Positions 36,260 through 49,254 of a DNA stretch of 64,000 nt are shown here, piece by piece. Below the pieces are notes generated by a model. The model did not search any database and was not told where the DNA came from. It saw nothing but the letters and a program-made list of their open reading frames with translations. Position numbers and translations under genes: made by a program. Numbering within the stretch: the stretch's first letter is position 1; the number at the start of each line of letters is the position of its first letter. The stretch lies in the NCBI GenBank assembly GCA_032622095.1, contig CP136069.1, positions 171,296,394 through 171,360,393 on the forward strand. Reading direction: 5' to 3'. The stretch is from Siphonodentalium dalli (Eukaryota; Mollusca; Scaphopoda; Gadilida; Siphonodentaliidae).

Positions 36260-37115
36260 AATAATATTACTGTGTATATATATAGCAAGAAGTTTGAAAA
36301 GCACGGTTTTCTCATAAACGGACTCTTAGTCATACAATCTACGAACAGGTTTTTGGACCGAAAAACGTACGACTACTATTAGCTATTCGTAATTATCATC
36401 AATAACATAGTTGTGCGAAAGTTGACTATTTGTACACAACAGGTCCCCCCCCCCCAACCGCATCCATATGCAATGAAACGCGTATATGCACCAAATTCAT
36501 ATTAGATACCTTTCGCAAAATGAACTACTACTGAAAGATTACTACATGTGCGTTATTATAATGTGTGTTCACTCTATCAGTTGTCGTTTTGCTATGTACC
36601 ATTACGGTTCCTGGTTTTCAACAAAACTCACAAATTCACCATAAAGCAATAAGTTCAAGATCGGTTCTCTGATCCTCAAGCGGGAGATGACTCTGGGATT
36701 ATGTCCTTAAATTGTAATCGCCATGTTGCCTTAGTTTTTATCTCTTGGTGGCAATAAAAGCATTCATCGCCGCGAAACACGAGACTCTTGCGAATAATAA
36801 AGCACTAAGCTATGACCTCATAACATAATTATAAACAAAATAGTCGCGACAAACAGAATCATATCACCATACTGCGAGTGGCAAGTAGTTTGAACGGTAT
36901 ACTTTTCTCACAAACGGACTCGTAGTCGTCAATTATTGGGAAAAGGATTTTGGACCATCCGAAATATTTAATGTGTAAGCTTCAATTCATTTAATACCAT
37001 ACTTACATGTTCCAAAGGGCTGATTAAATCAAAGCATTATCAATGTTAATACTAGCATATGTTTTGTTATCAAAATTGTTCTTAGTGATTGTCTGAGATC
37101 AACTTTTGCGCCGTA
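36260..37115. other. No gene; degenerate repeats
   Basis: GACCTCATAACATAATTA..ACAAACGGACTCGTAGTC (36810-36925) repeats, diverged, the sequence at about 35365 and 36310. A C10 tract is at 36446. A CCTTTCGCAAAATGAAC motif is at 36503. Nothing coding seen. Confidence 0.5.
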
Positions 37116-37119
37116 TACA

Positions 37120-37268
37120 TTAACCCTTTGAGTGCCAGGTCGATTTTTGTATCAACCAATATACCCTGTGTCAATGCATTCTCTTATATATGCGAGTCGA
37201 CCAAAGGTCGCCTCGCATATATAAGATAATGCATTGGCCTAACAATTTTTTGGTACTCAAAGGGTTAA
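37120..37268. mobile_element. TTAA MITE with CCCTTTGAGTGCC ends, 149 bp
   Basis: TTAA-CCCTTTGAGTGCCA at the left and TGGTACTCAAAGGG-TTAA at the right are piggyBac-type termini. The core is the shared hairpin (AATGCATTCTCTTATATATG, CGAGTCGACC, then the complement). Confidence 0.85.
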
Positions 37269-37421
37269 TGGTGTAAATCTTTAACATGTTAGTAACAGTC
37301 CTTCAACGATTCCAATCATCTGTGGTAACTAAAATGTAGGAGGATCAAACTGAACCATGTCGATCCATCAAAGTACACCAATCAGAGCGTCAGAGGACGT
37401 GATACCACACCAATCCTGAAT

Positions 37422-37810
37422 ACAGTGTGTCTGATATCTGCCGAATGAGGTCCCCAGAGGTTGAATTTAGTGACGCCATCGCACAGCGGGGTTATGCTGC
37501 TTGTGTCACATTTTCTGACAAGTGTCTATATTATAGTCTCAAATTAACATTGTGTTTAGTTATTACTTGTCCCCTTCTGTTCAGTTTCTGAATCCCAAAA
37601 TTTTCAGAAGATAAACTGCATAATATATGCGACTAATGAACATCAACTTCAAGTAGGGAACTTAAATTTGGTCCTATATGTTTCCCATGGCAGTCGAGGC
37701 CTAAGCAGAATGAGGTTATCAGAGGGTGGGTTTGGTGATGTTAGCGGCGTTACGTGATAGTCACTAAATTCACCCTCTGGGGACCTCATTCTGCAAATGT
37801 CAGACACACT
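37422..37810. mobile_element. Foldback element G2, sister of G1
   Basis: The left end AGTGTGTCTGATATCTGCCG with AATGAGGTCCCCAGAGG faces the right end CCTCTGGGGACCTCATTCTG, then CAAATGTCAGACACACT. A nested hairpin, 37705-37794, matches those in G1, preceded by the same AGGCCTAA/AAGCCTAA phrase. Confidence 0.75.
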
Positions 37811-38039
37811 AAATCCAGGCGTGTCCAACGCGCGACGCAGATAATCTTGTATTTGGAATGACACATCCCATCGCATCCCACGGAGAAGGGATGTGGCCTG
37901 TAGGGCATGCCAAAGGAAAGTTTTGGCGGACGCACGCTCACACGGACGTCGGACGACCATAAACAGTTTTTGATTACTCGGATAAAAATGTTTGGATTTA
38001 GAGAGTACCAAATGATGCAGTAATACTAATAGAAAGAGT

Positions 38040-38995
38040 AAAATTCGAGATGGCTCCCATCACCCCGAAAATCCATATGAAGCATGGTGATGATCAGAAG
38101 AGTTGGAAGGATGTAGTCATACAAAGAGTAAAATTCTTGGCGGCCATGTTTTTCATTGAAATACGGAACTATGTTATGGTCCCCATCTAGTTGTCACCCA
38201 AAAGATCCATATGAAGTTTGGTGATGATCGGATGAGGGATGTGGTCTGTAGCGTGTGCCAAAAGATTTAGTCATACAAAGAGTAAATCCAAAATGGCTGC
38301 CGGCGGCCATGTTTTTCATCGAAAATCATTCAAATTTGATAGCCCCTATCTAGAGGATAATCAAAACATACATGTACATGTACAATTTCAAAACAATTAT
38401 CGAATTAATGAGTGCTGCAGTGTGCGTCGATGTATTCAAATTTGAAATCCAAGATGGCTGCTGGCGGCCATATTTTGTAACGAATTTCGGGGGAGAAATA
38501 CAACGGCTCCCTTCTAGATGTCACCCCGAAGATGCCTATGCAGTGTGGTGATGATCGGGTGAGGCAGGTGGCCTGTCTGATTGCCTGTCACGCAAAGAGT
38601 AAAATCCAAGATCGCTGCTGGCGGACATGTTTTTCAATGAACTCATATCTCGAGGTCACCCACAACATCCACACAATATTTGGTGACGATCGGATGAGGG
38701 ATGTGGTCTGTAGGGTGTGCCAAAGGATTTAGTGATGCAAAGTGGTGCGTCCAATTCGATAGCTCCAATCTAGAGATTAAAAACAATTCTCCCACAAATG
38801 CGGCTGCAGTTTTTACACTATAGCTATATTTGGATTCAAAGTTTAGAACCAAGATGACTGCTGGCAGCCATATATTTTAACGAATTTCTGAAAAAATCGA
38901 TGGCTCCCATCTACAGGTCACCCCAACATCTATTTGAAGTTTGATGATGATCGAACGAGAGATGTGACCTGTAGTGCGTGCTAACATAAATTGTT
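38040..38995 (+). repeat. Degenerate tandem repeat, about 130-165-bp units
   Basis: TGATGATCGG-type words recur at 38088, 38221, 38548, 38682 and 38945. They alternate with AGATGGCTGCTGGCGGCCAT (38290, 38453, 38610, 38853), CACCCCGAA and ACAAAGAGTAAA. It ends in ACGGACGGACGCATGCACC. Old and fragmented. Confidence 0.7.
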
Positions 38996-39065
38996 GACGG
39001 ACGGACGCATGCACCCACGGGGAGATGGACGCCAACCAATGGCAATAGCTAAAAGGGGAAACTTA

Positions 39066-39194
39066 CGGCTTTTGACTGAATACGAGAATTCTCTCAATCG
39101 TGGGTACAAGCAAATACCGGCAAGCCGCTCGTGGGAAATCGGTATTTGCTTGTATCCACTCCTGATAATTCTCGTATCCAGTCAATTATAGCCG
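39066..39194. repeat. Hairpin MITE, about 130 bp
   Basis: ACGGCTTTTGACTGAATACG faces CCAGTCAATTATAGCCGT. The stem continues through AATTCTC and GGGTACAAGCAAATACCG with its complement. The loop is GCAAGCCGCTCGTGGGAAAT. Confidence 0.8.
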
Positions 39195-39689
39195 TTGGTA
39201 TCTTTTATTCTACCTATGGACATACAAGAAAAACACATTGTCTGGTACTTCGATCACACAATAGTGTATGAATAGTATATGCCCCATGAGAAGTTTATCT
39301 GAGTCTGTATGGAAGTGGCACGCAAATGGCGGGAGAGCAGATTTATACGCGAGTATAGTATGTTGTCTCTAATTTATATGTTTATATCAATGTGATTATG
39401 TATCCAACATGATTGACGTGTAACGTGATATCTCTATACTGGTACGCCATCATTGACGGAAATAAAAGCAAATATATGTAATCATGGCATAATATTCGTT
39501 GATCACGTGGTGAGGGTAGGATACTAACCTAGCATATAATAATATAAGAATCAATTTACATATAATATTTTACACCATAAGACCACATTTATTCATGTAT
39601 ATACTGGTATATACAATGTAAGTGGTATATATATATATATAAGTGGTATATAATAAATAGCTATCTCAGTTTTCGGCGTTATCTCCCTA

Positions 39690-39765
39690 TTTGAGACTCG
39701 CATATAGAAGAGAATGCATTGGCACAGGGTTTTCGCAAATTTCAGGAAGCTCCCGTTATGAAAAT
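39690..39765. repeat. Remnant of the shared hairpin-module element
   Basis: GACTCGCATATAGAAGAGAA, TGCATTGGCACAGGG, and TTCAGGAAGCTCCCGTTATG form one arm of the module with the same terminal phrase as 26580 and 62470. Confidence 0.6.
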
Positions 39766-39771
39766 GTTAAT

Positions 39772-39950
39772 ATAATAAATAGAGGATATGAAATGAGTGT
39801 TTCTCTCATATGATATTTATGAAACGAGTCAGAATTTTCAGTTTTCTCGAGCCTCCGGCGAGAGAAAACTGAAAATTCGTGACGAGTTTCATAAATATCA
39901 TATGAGAGAAACACGAATTACATATTCTATTTATCATATGACACATATAA
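39772..39950. repeat. Hairpin MITE H3
   Basis: AATAAATAGAGGATATGAAA faces TTACATATTCTATTTATCAT. The stem includes TTCTCTCATATGATATTTAT and AGAATTTTCAGTTTTCTC with complements around the loop GAGCCTCCGGCG. A right-end fragment (ACGAATTACATTTTCTATTT) is repeated at 40152. Confidence 0.85.
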
Positions 39951-40401
39951 ATTGATTATGATGTCCAAAACGCACGCAAATCACTAAATAGCTATATGAC
40001 ATCGGCAGCAAAAAGTTAATGTGACGTCACTTCATTGCACCGGAAGCCCAATTACACTTGGTGAACTAGCAGAAATAATATGCACGCGAAGATATAGTGC
40101 GCTATTCTGTTCTCAGTTTGTGACATTATATCGTATGTTTATTATATAAATACGAATTACATTTTCTATTTATCGTATAACAATGTGCAACACTATATAT
40201 TTCAAGATTATAATTGCGAGAATTTCGGCATCGCGTTGATTGACGCGCACGAATTTGACCTGCATTTAGTTTAGAGATGCGGCTCGGCTCAGGCTGCCAT
40301 TCAGCCAATCAGAACACACTTTTTGTCAACAAACCAATCAAATTATCGGAAGGTGATATGAACTAGTAGTTCATATAAAATTGATTTATGACATACTTTC
40401 C

Positions 40402-43400
40402 AAAGTAAATAATAGAGGAGCGACCAAATCCAAAAAGGGCCTTAGTTTTCGAGATACCCCTACCCTCGGTAGAACAAGTTGAAATCAACTTTTTCTGGAA
40501 GGTAAACATATATAATTTATGAAAATGATTCTTGGCCTTACTGGAATTGGTGGCAGCTATGTATGGTAAGACTATTTGTGAAGGTACCCTACCGAAAAAT
40601 TAACCTGTTTTCAGCGGTTGACCAGCTATACACCATTGGTTAAAAGTTAATCACATCACCAAAAACAGAACGTTCTATTTGTTATTGTGGGGTACATGGT
40701 GATACTAGATTGGAACGTTGTTATTTGATTCTGGTTTGTTTGAGATTTCACGACGTCATGGTGGAGAATGTAACGTTCTGCGTCAAAAAATCATGACGAT
40801 TTAGATAAACTGTCGCCCGTCAACTCTATACAAAACTAGCACGCTGGATTGAGCTTATCTTGTCATATATTTTTCGAAAGACTGGATTATGTTCTACCGG
40901 GAGATATTAAATTTATTTTCCTGATCCTACAAATATTGCAATAATAGGCAAAAACTTAACCCTCCCCAATGTCATAAAATGCTAAGTATAGCCATCGCGG
41001 GGATTAGATACCAGAATGATAGAATAGTGCGTAGTATTTCCTTTTATTTATTGTAGAACACACATAACAAGTGTAAAATGCGAATTTCCAACCATATGCA
41101 CTATTAGGAGAGTATCTAAATCCAAGATGGCGTCCAATATGGCATTCAGTTTTTATTTTTAGACTAAGTGAAGCGACATACGAAAAATCCAGAAAAGGAA
41201 CGTCCCCAGTGGTAAAATGTATATTATTTTAATGACCATATAGAATAGCATTTCATATGAAACATTAGTTTTACCAATAATTACGTGCGCTCGCGCAACA
41301 GTATGGCGATCAGACAGATTCGTAGGTTGGTGTCACACTCCATGACGTCACCAAAAACGACGTAAAACCTCGTGGCGTTCTGACATTTTTACTGTGCCGC
41401 GTTTTTGCTATGTTTATTTTATGTGTTGTTTTCGATTATTTGTTTGTCGCCGATATCGCCATTTGTCAGGATTCCCTGTTTCTATATTTAAAACTGGATT
41501 GCTCGTAGTGAGCCTCGATTTCGATTTTTTCTCCCAGGTCAAAATACGTCAGAGTTATGACAAAAATAGATCGACCTACATTTTCTGCATCAGAACTCTA
41601 CATCAAAGAGTCTATAGACTCCTTTGGGACCTACATAGACTCCTTCATTTGGGTATTTTTACTTATAATTGGGAAGTTTTATCATTTTTGGTTCGTGCGA
41701 AGACCTCTTATTGTCGCGCGGGAAAAGAGGGACATTTAAAACGCGATTTCGTAATTCGACGCAATAGGCTGAATAGCCTAACCTTCAGCCGATTTCCGGG
41801 TCAAATACGACGAATGACGTAACACAAAACAAAACGCATTTGTTGACACAAACACCGTTTGAAGAGTTTATTATTACATAAAATGATCGTTATTGATTAA
41901 TTATTGATTAATTATTGATATTTATTGTTGCATATTGGCTGCTTTCAATATTTACACAAATAGTATTAATTATTTCTTATGCTCCTTTGGTCAACTTTGA
42001 CTATCGGAAAATGAAAATGAAAATATGCCGCTGAAAAAAATGTAATCGATATTAAAGTCTCATCCTTTCGGCAACATGGAATTGGTTTTAATTACTTAAA
42101 TGATTAATATAGTAATTTGCCTTTTATCTGTGATGAAATGAGTAATGGTAATTGTCTTTTTTTGCTAACATTAAATTAAATAAAAAAAATTAAGTAAAAT
42201 ACAGTGAATTTTTTTTTAAATTATTGTTTATTACATTTTTGCGCACGTTGGCATCTCTCTGAGTGCATTCTAGTTCATCTTATCAATTGGTAAAATAATA
42301 GTCAAAAATTTATTCCGCCAGTCAATGTCATAAAATTCGAACTAAAGTTGTCGCCTGGGATTGGAACCACGAATGATCGCATAATGCGCAGTATTTTGTT
42401 TTATTTAATGTAGAATACACATGCAAATTGACCAGAGAAAATTGCCATCCATATTTGTTATTAGAAGAGTATCATAATCCAAGATGGCGTTCAATATGGC
42501 GGCCAATTTTAATTTTAAAACTTAGTGAACGGCATACGACAAATACAGAAAAGGAACGTCCCCAGTGGTATATTAAATATCATTTTACTGACTACATATA
42601 ATATTTCATATCAAACATTAGATTCAGCATTAATCCATATTATCACTTGATGAAATAATTAGACAAAACACTTAACCACCCCTACAGTCACAAACATCCA
42701 CACAAATGGGCCGCTGGGGATTGTAGTACAGGCCAAAAAGAAATGAGCATACATTTTTCATTTCATTTGTGCTGAATGCGATAAAGAAACAAAAGTTTGA
42801 AGTCACGCCCACTATTGCGCCATAATGGCGGCCAACATGGCAGTTAAGTTTAATGTCAACACTTTTTGAACAACTAATACGATATGCGGGCAAAGAACGT
42901 CTCATATGGTATTACTTATGCGATGTATTAGCTAGAATGTGTGTTTCCATTATTAAATGGCAATCAACATATATGTTATCTTCAATGAGCAACAGTTGCT
43001 TTTATCAATCATAAAAACTACATGGCTCTGATAGCCAACCATTCAATTAACGTTCAGTGACTAAAGGTCAAACATGACTCCAGTGACGACATGTTCATAA
43101 AAACATAGAGACAGATGGATATTAGAAATACATTTATAATTCCCACATTTTCATTGAATCTGAGTCATACAATGTGAACCTATGCATTTACAGCAATGGA
43201 CACTTGAGCATGGCATGTCCAGTTTATTTGAGAAACACAAAGGACCCTACTGGGTGAACAAGAACACAACACTATATGCCAGTGATTTTGAGTTGATTAC
43301 ATCACTCTGATTTACACTCATTTACTTGTATCCCCCTAAAACACTAGATCAACGACGAAGGTGTTATGAATCCCGATCAGCAACACTGATATGAGGTCCA

Positions 43401-46400
43401 TGTTAAGTGAAAATAAGTTTCGAATATCTGTGCCAGTTTGGGGGTAGGTGGTTTATGTGTGGACTGAGTATATTGATTCCGCGGTAAGATCGGCGCTGTC
43501 TTTCCGCCACCCATAATAATACAATGTATGTCGTGATATGGCCTAGTCGCCATAGACCAAACCATAAACACAATTTGAATATCTATATATCAAGACTAAT
43601 GACTAGTGTTTATATTGTGAATTGCCTTATGCCTGTCACCATTTCAATTGTGTTTATATTTGCTACTAGCCTACAGTTTTTCATTACTTACCATTTTATC
43701 CATTTCAAATGCCACCTGACTCAAAAGAACCGTGGACAAAACAACTTTTTTGAGTGACATTCTGGTTTGCTAGTGAGTTGCGTGATTATGAATATAATCT
43801 AACGGCAATCATAAATGGAACACTAACGTGCATGTTCAGTGAGATTATCGCACTATCACCTATGTATCAATAAAATGTATTAGCATGAGAGATATTACTA
43901 CACATGTAGTCCGGACCCACGTCCCTAAGAACTAATACAGATATGATATCCACCAGAGATATAGAAGATTCAATTTCATTAGACTAGCCAGGGAACTCAA
44001 TATCTTCTGTTTGTAACATATATGAATCCGATTGACATTCACAACAATTTAACTAACATATTAGTCGAGACTAAAATATCAATGAACGGAAAAACATGTA
44101 CATCAAGCAACATATGGCGAGAACAACTTATATGCATAGGTATGCGGTGTTATTCTCTTATTTCACGCTGAGCCGAAACTCGGACGATTATACAAACCAG
44201 CAACCTCTAGATCACTATAACGCTTATTTATAACCTATTTTTACGCTGATTGCATTATATGGACATTGTGTTATGCCATTAAAGAGCATTTTGTGTGTGT
44301 GCGATGATGACTTCCGTGTTACGTTAATAGGCAGTTACTATGATGTGTGAACTTTGATTGCTCGTGGACTCATATCCCACTTTCCCAAAACCAGAGATCG
44401 ATTAGATATCTTATTTGCTGTATTTCAAAATGTATGCCATTTTTGTCTTTTGCGTTACTGCATATAACAACAGTTAGTGATTCTGTTATTTAATGTTTCA
44501 TTTGGCCAAAACTATTGCAAGGCTCTCTGAAAATGTTGGTGGAAATACAAAAGGACATGTTAAGGAGGACTGCTCATTCAAGACTATCCCAATATATTAA
44601 TAGTGATATGATAGTCATATGGTAGTATTGAACATTACAACATCACTTCGTATCGCATCGAGTGCATGATTATTTGTAACGGTTAATGACCATCCTGTAT
44701 TATTCCCAGTTGTCTACATATTGTGAGTGCTTACTTACTTAACGTCTCAAAATGACACGAAATTGTCAAACAATAGTCAAAATGCGCACTGGAGATCGAT
44801 ACCCGATACACTATTCAGCAAATTAAACTATTTAAGTCATTCTCGGAATTTCGCTAAGTGTTTTTTATTTTGGTTGGTTTGTCTTTCTCCAAATATTTGA
44901 TATAAAGTTCCTTATAATTGCTAAACAATACAACCTAAACATTCAACAAATGCAAATTTCCATCCAGTATTAATCCTTGCGTCATAGCTAAGGGTGTGAC
45001 ATTTGGAACGTGATGTAGGATACTACCAAACCAATGGCAACATGAAAGACACGGTTGACCCGCCCGTAGGGAGCTGGTCGACAGTTTATTAAGTTTATTT
45101 GAGACAGTCATGTCAAAGGTTTATCTGAAAAAAATGTTGTCTTACCACCTTCACTCAAACACAACATTTCGAAGTCTAATATAAACACACACTCGAAACA
45201 ATATATCGCTTCAAACTGCCGATTGATACATTTTGACCGGCTTTCGTATTCATTGTTCGCAACGTGTTGACATTATAATTAGACGTCAAGTTGGATTTTG
45301 ATTGTCTCCTAAGACCAGACGTGGATGCAAATTTGACATTTTATGTTTCTTCGTTGTATTCAACGCAAAGTAATTGCTAACGGTTTGTTTAATTCTTTGC
45401 ATTCTGGACTAGAATCACAAGTGCCGCCATTATGTGGACGTTTATGACTGGGTGGTGGTTAAGTTTTTGTTTAATAATTCTCCAACAGATAAGATGGACT
45501 AATGGTGAAACTACTGTTCCATATGAAATATCGTCTATGTAGTCACTTCAATGATATACAATGCCACAGGGGATGTCCCCTTTATAGTTCGTCCGTATAT
45601 CCGTTCGCTAAGTGGTACAATTAAAATTGGACGCCATATTGGACGCCATCTTGTAGTTTCATTCTCTTCTAATAGTGAATATTGATGGAAATTCATACCT
45701 GTCACTTCGTATGTGTGTTCTACATTCAATAAAACAAAATACTGCGCATCATGCTATCATTCGTGGTTCCAATCCCAGGCGATAACTTTATTTCAAATTT
45801 TATGACATTGGATGGAGGGATAAATTTTTACCTATTATTTTACCAATTGAAAAGATGTATTAATGGTCAAATTAATGTTTGATATGAAATGTTATTCTAT
45901 GTAGTCATTACAATAATATAGATTTTACCACTGGGGATGTTCCTTTTCTGGATTTTTCGTATGTCACTTCACAAAGTCTTAAAATAAAAACTGAATGCCA
46001 TATTGGACGCCATCTTGGATTTTGATACTCTTCTAATAGTGAATATTGTTGGAAATTCGCATTTTACACTTGTTATGTGTGTTCTACACTAATTAAAATC
46101 AAATACTACGCACTATTCTATCATTCTGGGATCCAACCCACGGCGATGGCTATACTCGGCATTTTATGACATTGGGGGAGGGTTAAGTTTTTGCCTATTA
46201 TTGCAAGATTGGTAGGGACAGCATAATAAAGTTCATACCTCCTGGTAACAAAAAATCCAGTCTTTCCAAACATATATGATGTGATAAGCTAGGTCGAGCG
46301 TGCTAGTTTTGTACAGAGTTAACGGACGACAGTTTATCTGAATCGTCATGATTTTTTGATGCAGAACGTTACATTCTCTACCATGACGTCGTGAAATCTC

Positions 46401-46736
46401 AAACAAACCAGAAAAAATAAGAACGTTCCAATCTAGTATCACCATGTACCCAATAATAACAAATAGAACGTTCTGTTAGTGGTGATGTGCTTAACTTTTA
46501 ACCAATTGTGTATAGCTGGTCAACCGCTGAAAACAGGCTAATTTTTCGGTAGGGTACCTTCACAAATAGTCCTACCATACATAGCTGCCACCAATTCCGG
46601 TAAGGCCAAGAATCATTTTCATAAATGATATGGATTTATTTTCCAGAAAAAAGTTGGTTTCAACTTGTTCTACCGAGGGTAGGGGTATCCGACCACTTTT
46701 GGCATTTGGCCGCTCCTCTATAATGATTGAGTCATA
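40402..46736. mobile_element. Large inverted-repeat structure, about 6.3 kb
   Basis: ATAGAGGAGCGACCAAATCC (40412) faces GGCATTTGGCCGCTCCTCTA (46704-46723). Outer arms (40412-41300 and about 45850-46725) share, inverted, ACCCCTACCCTCGGTAGAAC, TAGCTGGTCAACCGCTG, AACGTTCTATTTG and TTAACCCTCCCCAATGTCA. An inner set of related 0.4-kb units (42280-42960 and 45440-45840) carries AGGAACGTCCCCAGTGG, CAAGATGGCGTCCAATATGG and GAATGATCGCATAATGCGCA. The arms are clearly diverged. An open frame at 41394-41822 is unrecognised and is not supported as a gene. Mobility is inferred from the matching ends only. Confidence 0.65.
42960..45440. other. Spacer of the large inverted repeat; no gene recognised
   Basis: About 2.5 kb of mostly unique AT-rich sequence with no long open frame, no convincing splice-bounded exon and no tandem repeat of note. 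Confidence 0.45.
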
Positions 46737-46737
46737 T

Positions 46738-46914
46738 GATAAATAGAGGATCTCACATGAGTTTCTATTTTATACGGAATTTATCAACCGAGATCACTAA
46801 ATTCGATTTGAGTCGAGGTTTACCGAGGCTCAAATGGAATTTAGTGGACGAGGTTGATAAATTACGAATAAAATAGAACGAATTTGAGATACCTTTTATC
46901 ACCTGATCAAATAA
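46738..46914. repeat. Hairpin MITE H4
   Basis: GATAAATAGAGGATCTCACA at the left and TTTGAGATACCTTTTATCAC at the right. The stem passes through ATTTATCAACC and CTAAATTCGATTTGAG with complements around the loop TCGAGGTTTACCGAGG. The layout parallels H3 base-pair by base-pair although the sequence differs. It abuts the right end of the large inverted repeat. Confidence 0.8.
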
Positions 46915-47099
46915 ACGCGAAGTATTCATCGAAAACAACAATCGTAAACCGAAGCAATCGCAAGTCATTTAAATAATGGCGTGACATCATCGCACGCGCT
47001 AATATTACACATATGTCTTACCAATAATTATGAAGCTGGTTTTGCGGGTTAATTATGTGATAAATAAATGAATGGCTTGTCTCCGCTGTTGCCATCGTT

Positions 47100-48005
47100 A
47101 CAAAAACATAGCTACAGTGTAACCGCTGTCTCAGTTTGTTTCAAGATGTTTCCGTTAAAACATAAATTTGCTTCGGCCTTCTCACTATTATAAAGGAATG
47201 AATTGTCTGTTTTATCTAATGTCAGTGCTTCCGATGTTACAAAAAACGTATTTAACCAAAAAAGCAAACAAATTATATAAATAAATATAGCTATGGAGCA
47301 ACAAATGTCCCAGTTTGTTTCAAAATGTTTCAACTGAATCAACTTTAAATACACATAGTTCTGAATGGTTTGTGTCCTCTGTTGCCAGTGTTCCTATCGC
47401 TACAGAAAAAAAAATTGTGACAAGATGTATTCATCAAATCATGTTTAAATACATTTGCTTCTGAATTCTTAATATTATAAATGAATGGTGTTCTCTGTTG
47501 CCAGGGTTTCCATCATTACAGAAAAAAAACAATTAAAATGGATATAAAATCATAACGTATGTCCCAGCTTTCAAGATGATTCCATATTCCATTGATTCAA
47601 TTTTAAATAAAATTGCTTATGAATTAACTCAACAAATGAAATGTTGCTTTCATCTGTTGCCAGAGTTTCAATCGTTACAGAAAAAAAACAAAAACAAAAA
47701 TAAATGAAAATAGATATAATGTAACCACTGTCCCACATTGTTTCAATGTATTTGCATTGAATCAAGTTTAAATATAATTACTGCTGAATTCTTAATTTGT
47801 ATAAAGAAACTGTTTGTTTCCTCTGATGCCAGTCTTTCCATGTAAAATGTTTATTAAAAAAACAGATATAGTGTAACCACTTTCACAGTAAGTGTCAATG
47901 TGTTACCATTGAATCAACTTTAAGTAAAATTGCTTCCGAATTCGTAATATTATAAAGGAATGACTTGTTTCGTCTGTTGCCAATGTTTCCATGGAAACAC
48001 ACTAA
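47100..48005 (-). repeat. Degenerate tandem repeat, about 150-190-bp units, six visible
   Basis: Recurring order: GTGTAACCRCTGTCYCA, TTTCAANATGTTTCCAT, TTGAATCAACTTTAAATA, AATTGCTTCYGAATTCTTAA, TATTATAAAGGAATG, and CTGTTGCCAGTGTTTCCAT. Units start near 47110, 47290, 47420, 47560, 47720 and 47870. No function seen. Confidence 0.7.
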
Positions 48006-49250
48006 ATATTAAAGATGCCCTTTTCGATTTCACACCACACTAGTCAATGTTTTCCTAGTTAATATGCAGCTTACTAATCAAACGAAAACTGAATATTATG
48101 CATTGTCCGATAGTACATAATATAGTATATTTATTGTTATATGTGTTCCTGGATCTAGGATAAACTTCCTTTTCCCAGTGATTGTAACTGCTAGGGTTAA
48201 TTGTATAGATAATCACGTTACATGGGAGATGTAAATGATATAGAATACGAGCGTACACACATAATTAACGAGATCATATTCTTAATTGGTTATGACTGGT
48301 AGCTACCATTGCATGGTGGGGGAGAATCAGACCAGTATCAGTATATAGTAAACTATAGTATGATACACGTCATAGACAAGGGTATCATCATGGTATCTCA
48401 GACCTTATATGGACACATGATACCACCGACAATAGAAAATAACTAACCGTTCTTGGGAGCGAGACTTGACTTACCCTGGAACCTTGCTACCACCAACACC
48501 TCTGTTCACCCACCTATATATTGTGCTTATCATCAGAGACTTATACCAATATAAAGTTATCAAAACTTATGGACTTCTGATTTTGTTCCCGTTATACGGC
48601 CAATCTACCATTCTCCACTAGCAATACGGGACAACATACTGTCGCCATTATTCGTATGGAATAAGCATCGCGGAAACACACAAAACAATTCATCAGTTTA
48701 CATTGAAGATGACTCAATTAGTACAAAAATCATAATTAATAACGCTCTTTATTATCTGCTTTCCCATTTTAAAGTGATACTGTACTCAAATGTTATTGTT
48801 GGTTTCTATAGTCTCGGAGTCGTATATATATAAAATACATGTTATATTATATGCATACTAGTCCCATATACTCATTTAAGTCATTGTATAGTCACTAGTC
48901 TGTGAGTGGCTTGTATTTAAGCCCAATATCAACACATTTGTTTACACGATCAGGTGTGCCACACGTTGCCCAATCCACTATCCGTGAATTATTTTGATTA
49001 CGTCTTGTACACGGAAATTCGTAATTTAATTTATGGCTCCAGTCATAAATAATTAAATTATATCAAATTAATAACTTTGATTTTAATATAGCCTATTAAC
49101 CTGAACGTTTACAGAAGACATCTTCGACTCAAATTACTTAGTTTTCTATATAGTATCGATATTAGATCGTTGTTATCACCGGAAATTTATTGAAAATGGC
49201 TTACAGTACCCCTTTAAAGTCGATATATGTTCATCAAAACCTCTTACTAA
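48006..49250. other. No gene recognised
   Basis: Unique AT-rich sequence. A small hairpin, TAATTTAATTTATGGCTCC facing its complement (49023-49066), and a weak copy of the ACTATCCGTGAATT phrase (48977) are the only structure noted. Confidence 0.45.
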
Positions 49251-49254
49251 TCGG

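Noticed and set aside
41394-41822. 142-codon plus-strand frame inside the large inverted repeat
   Set aside because: No recognisable domain, overlapping frame of similar quality at 41557-41739, and no conservation evidence.
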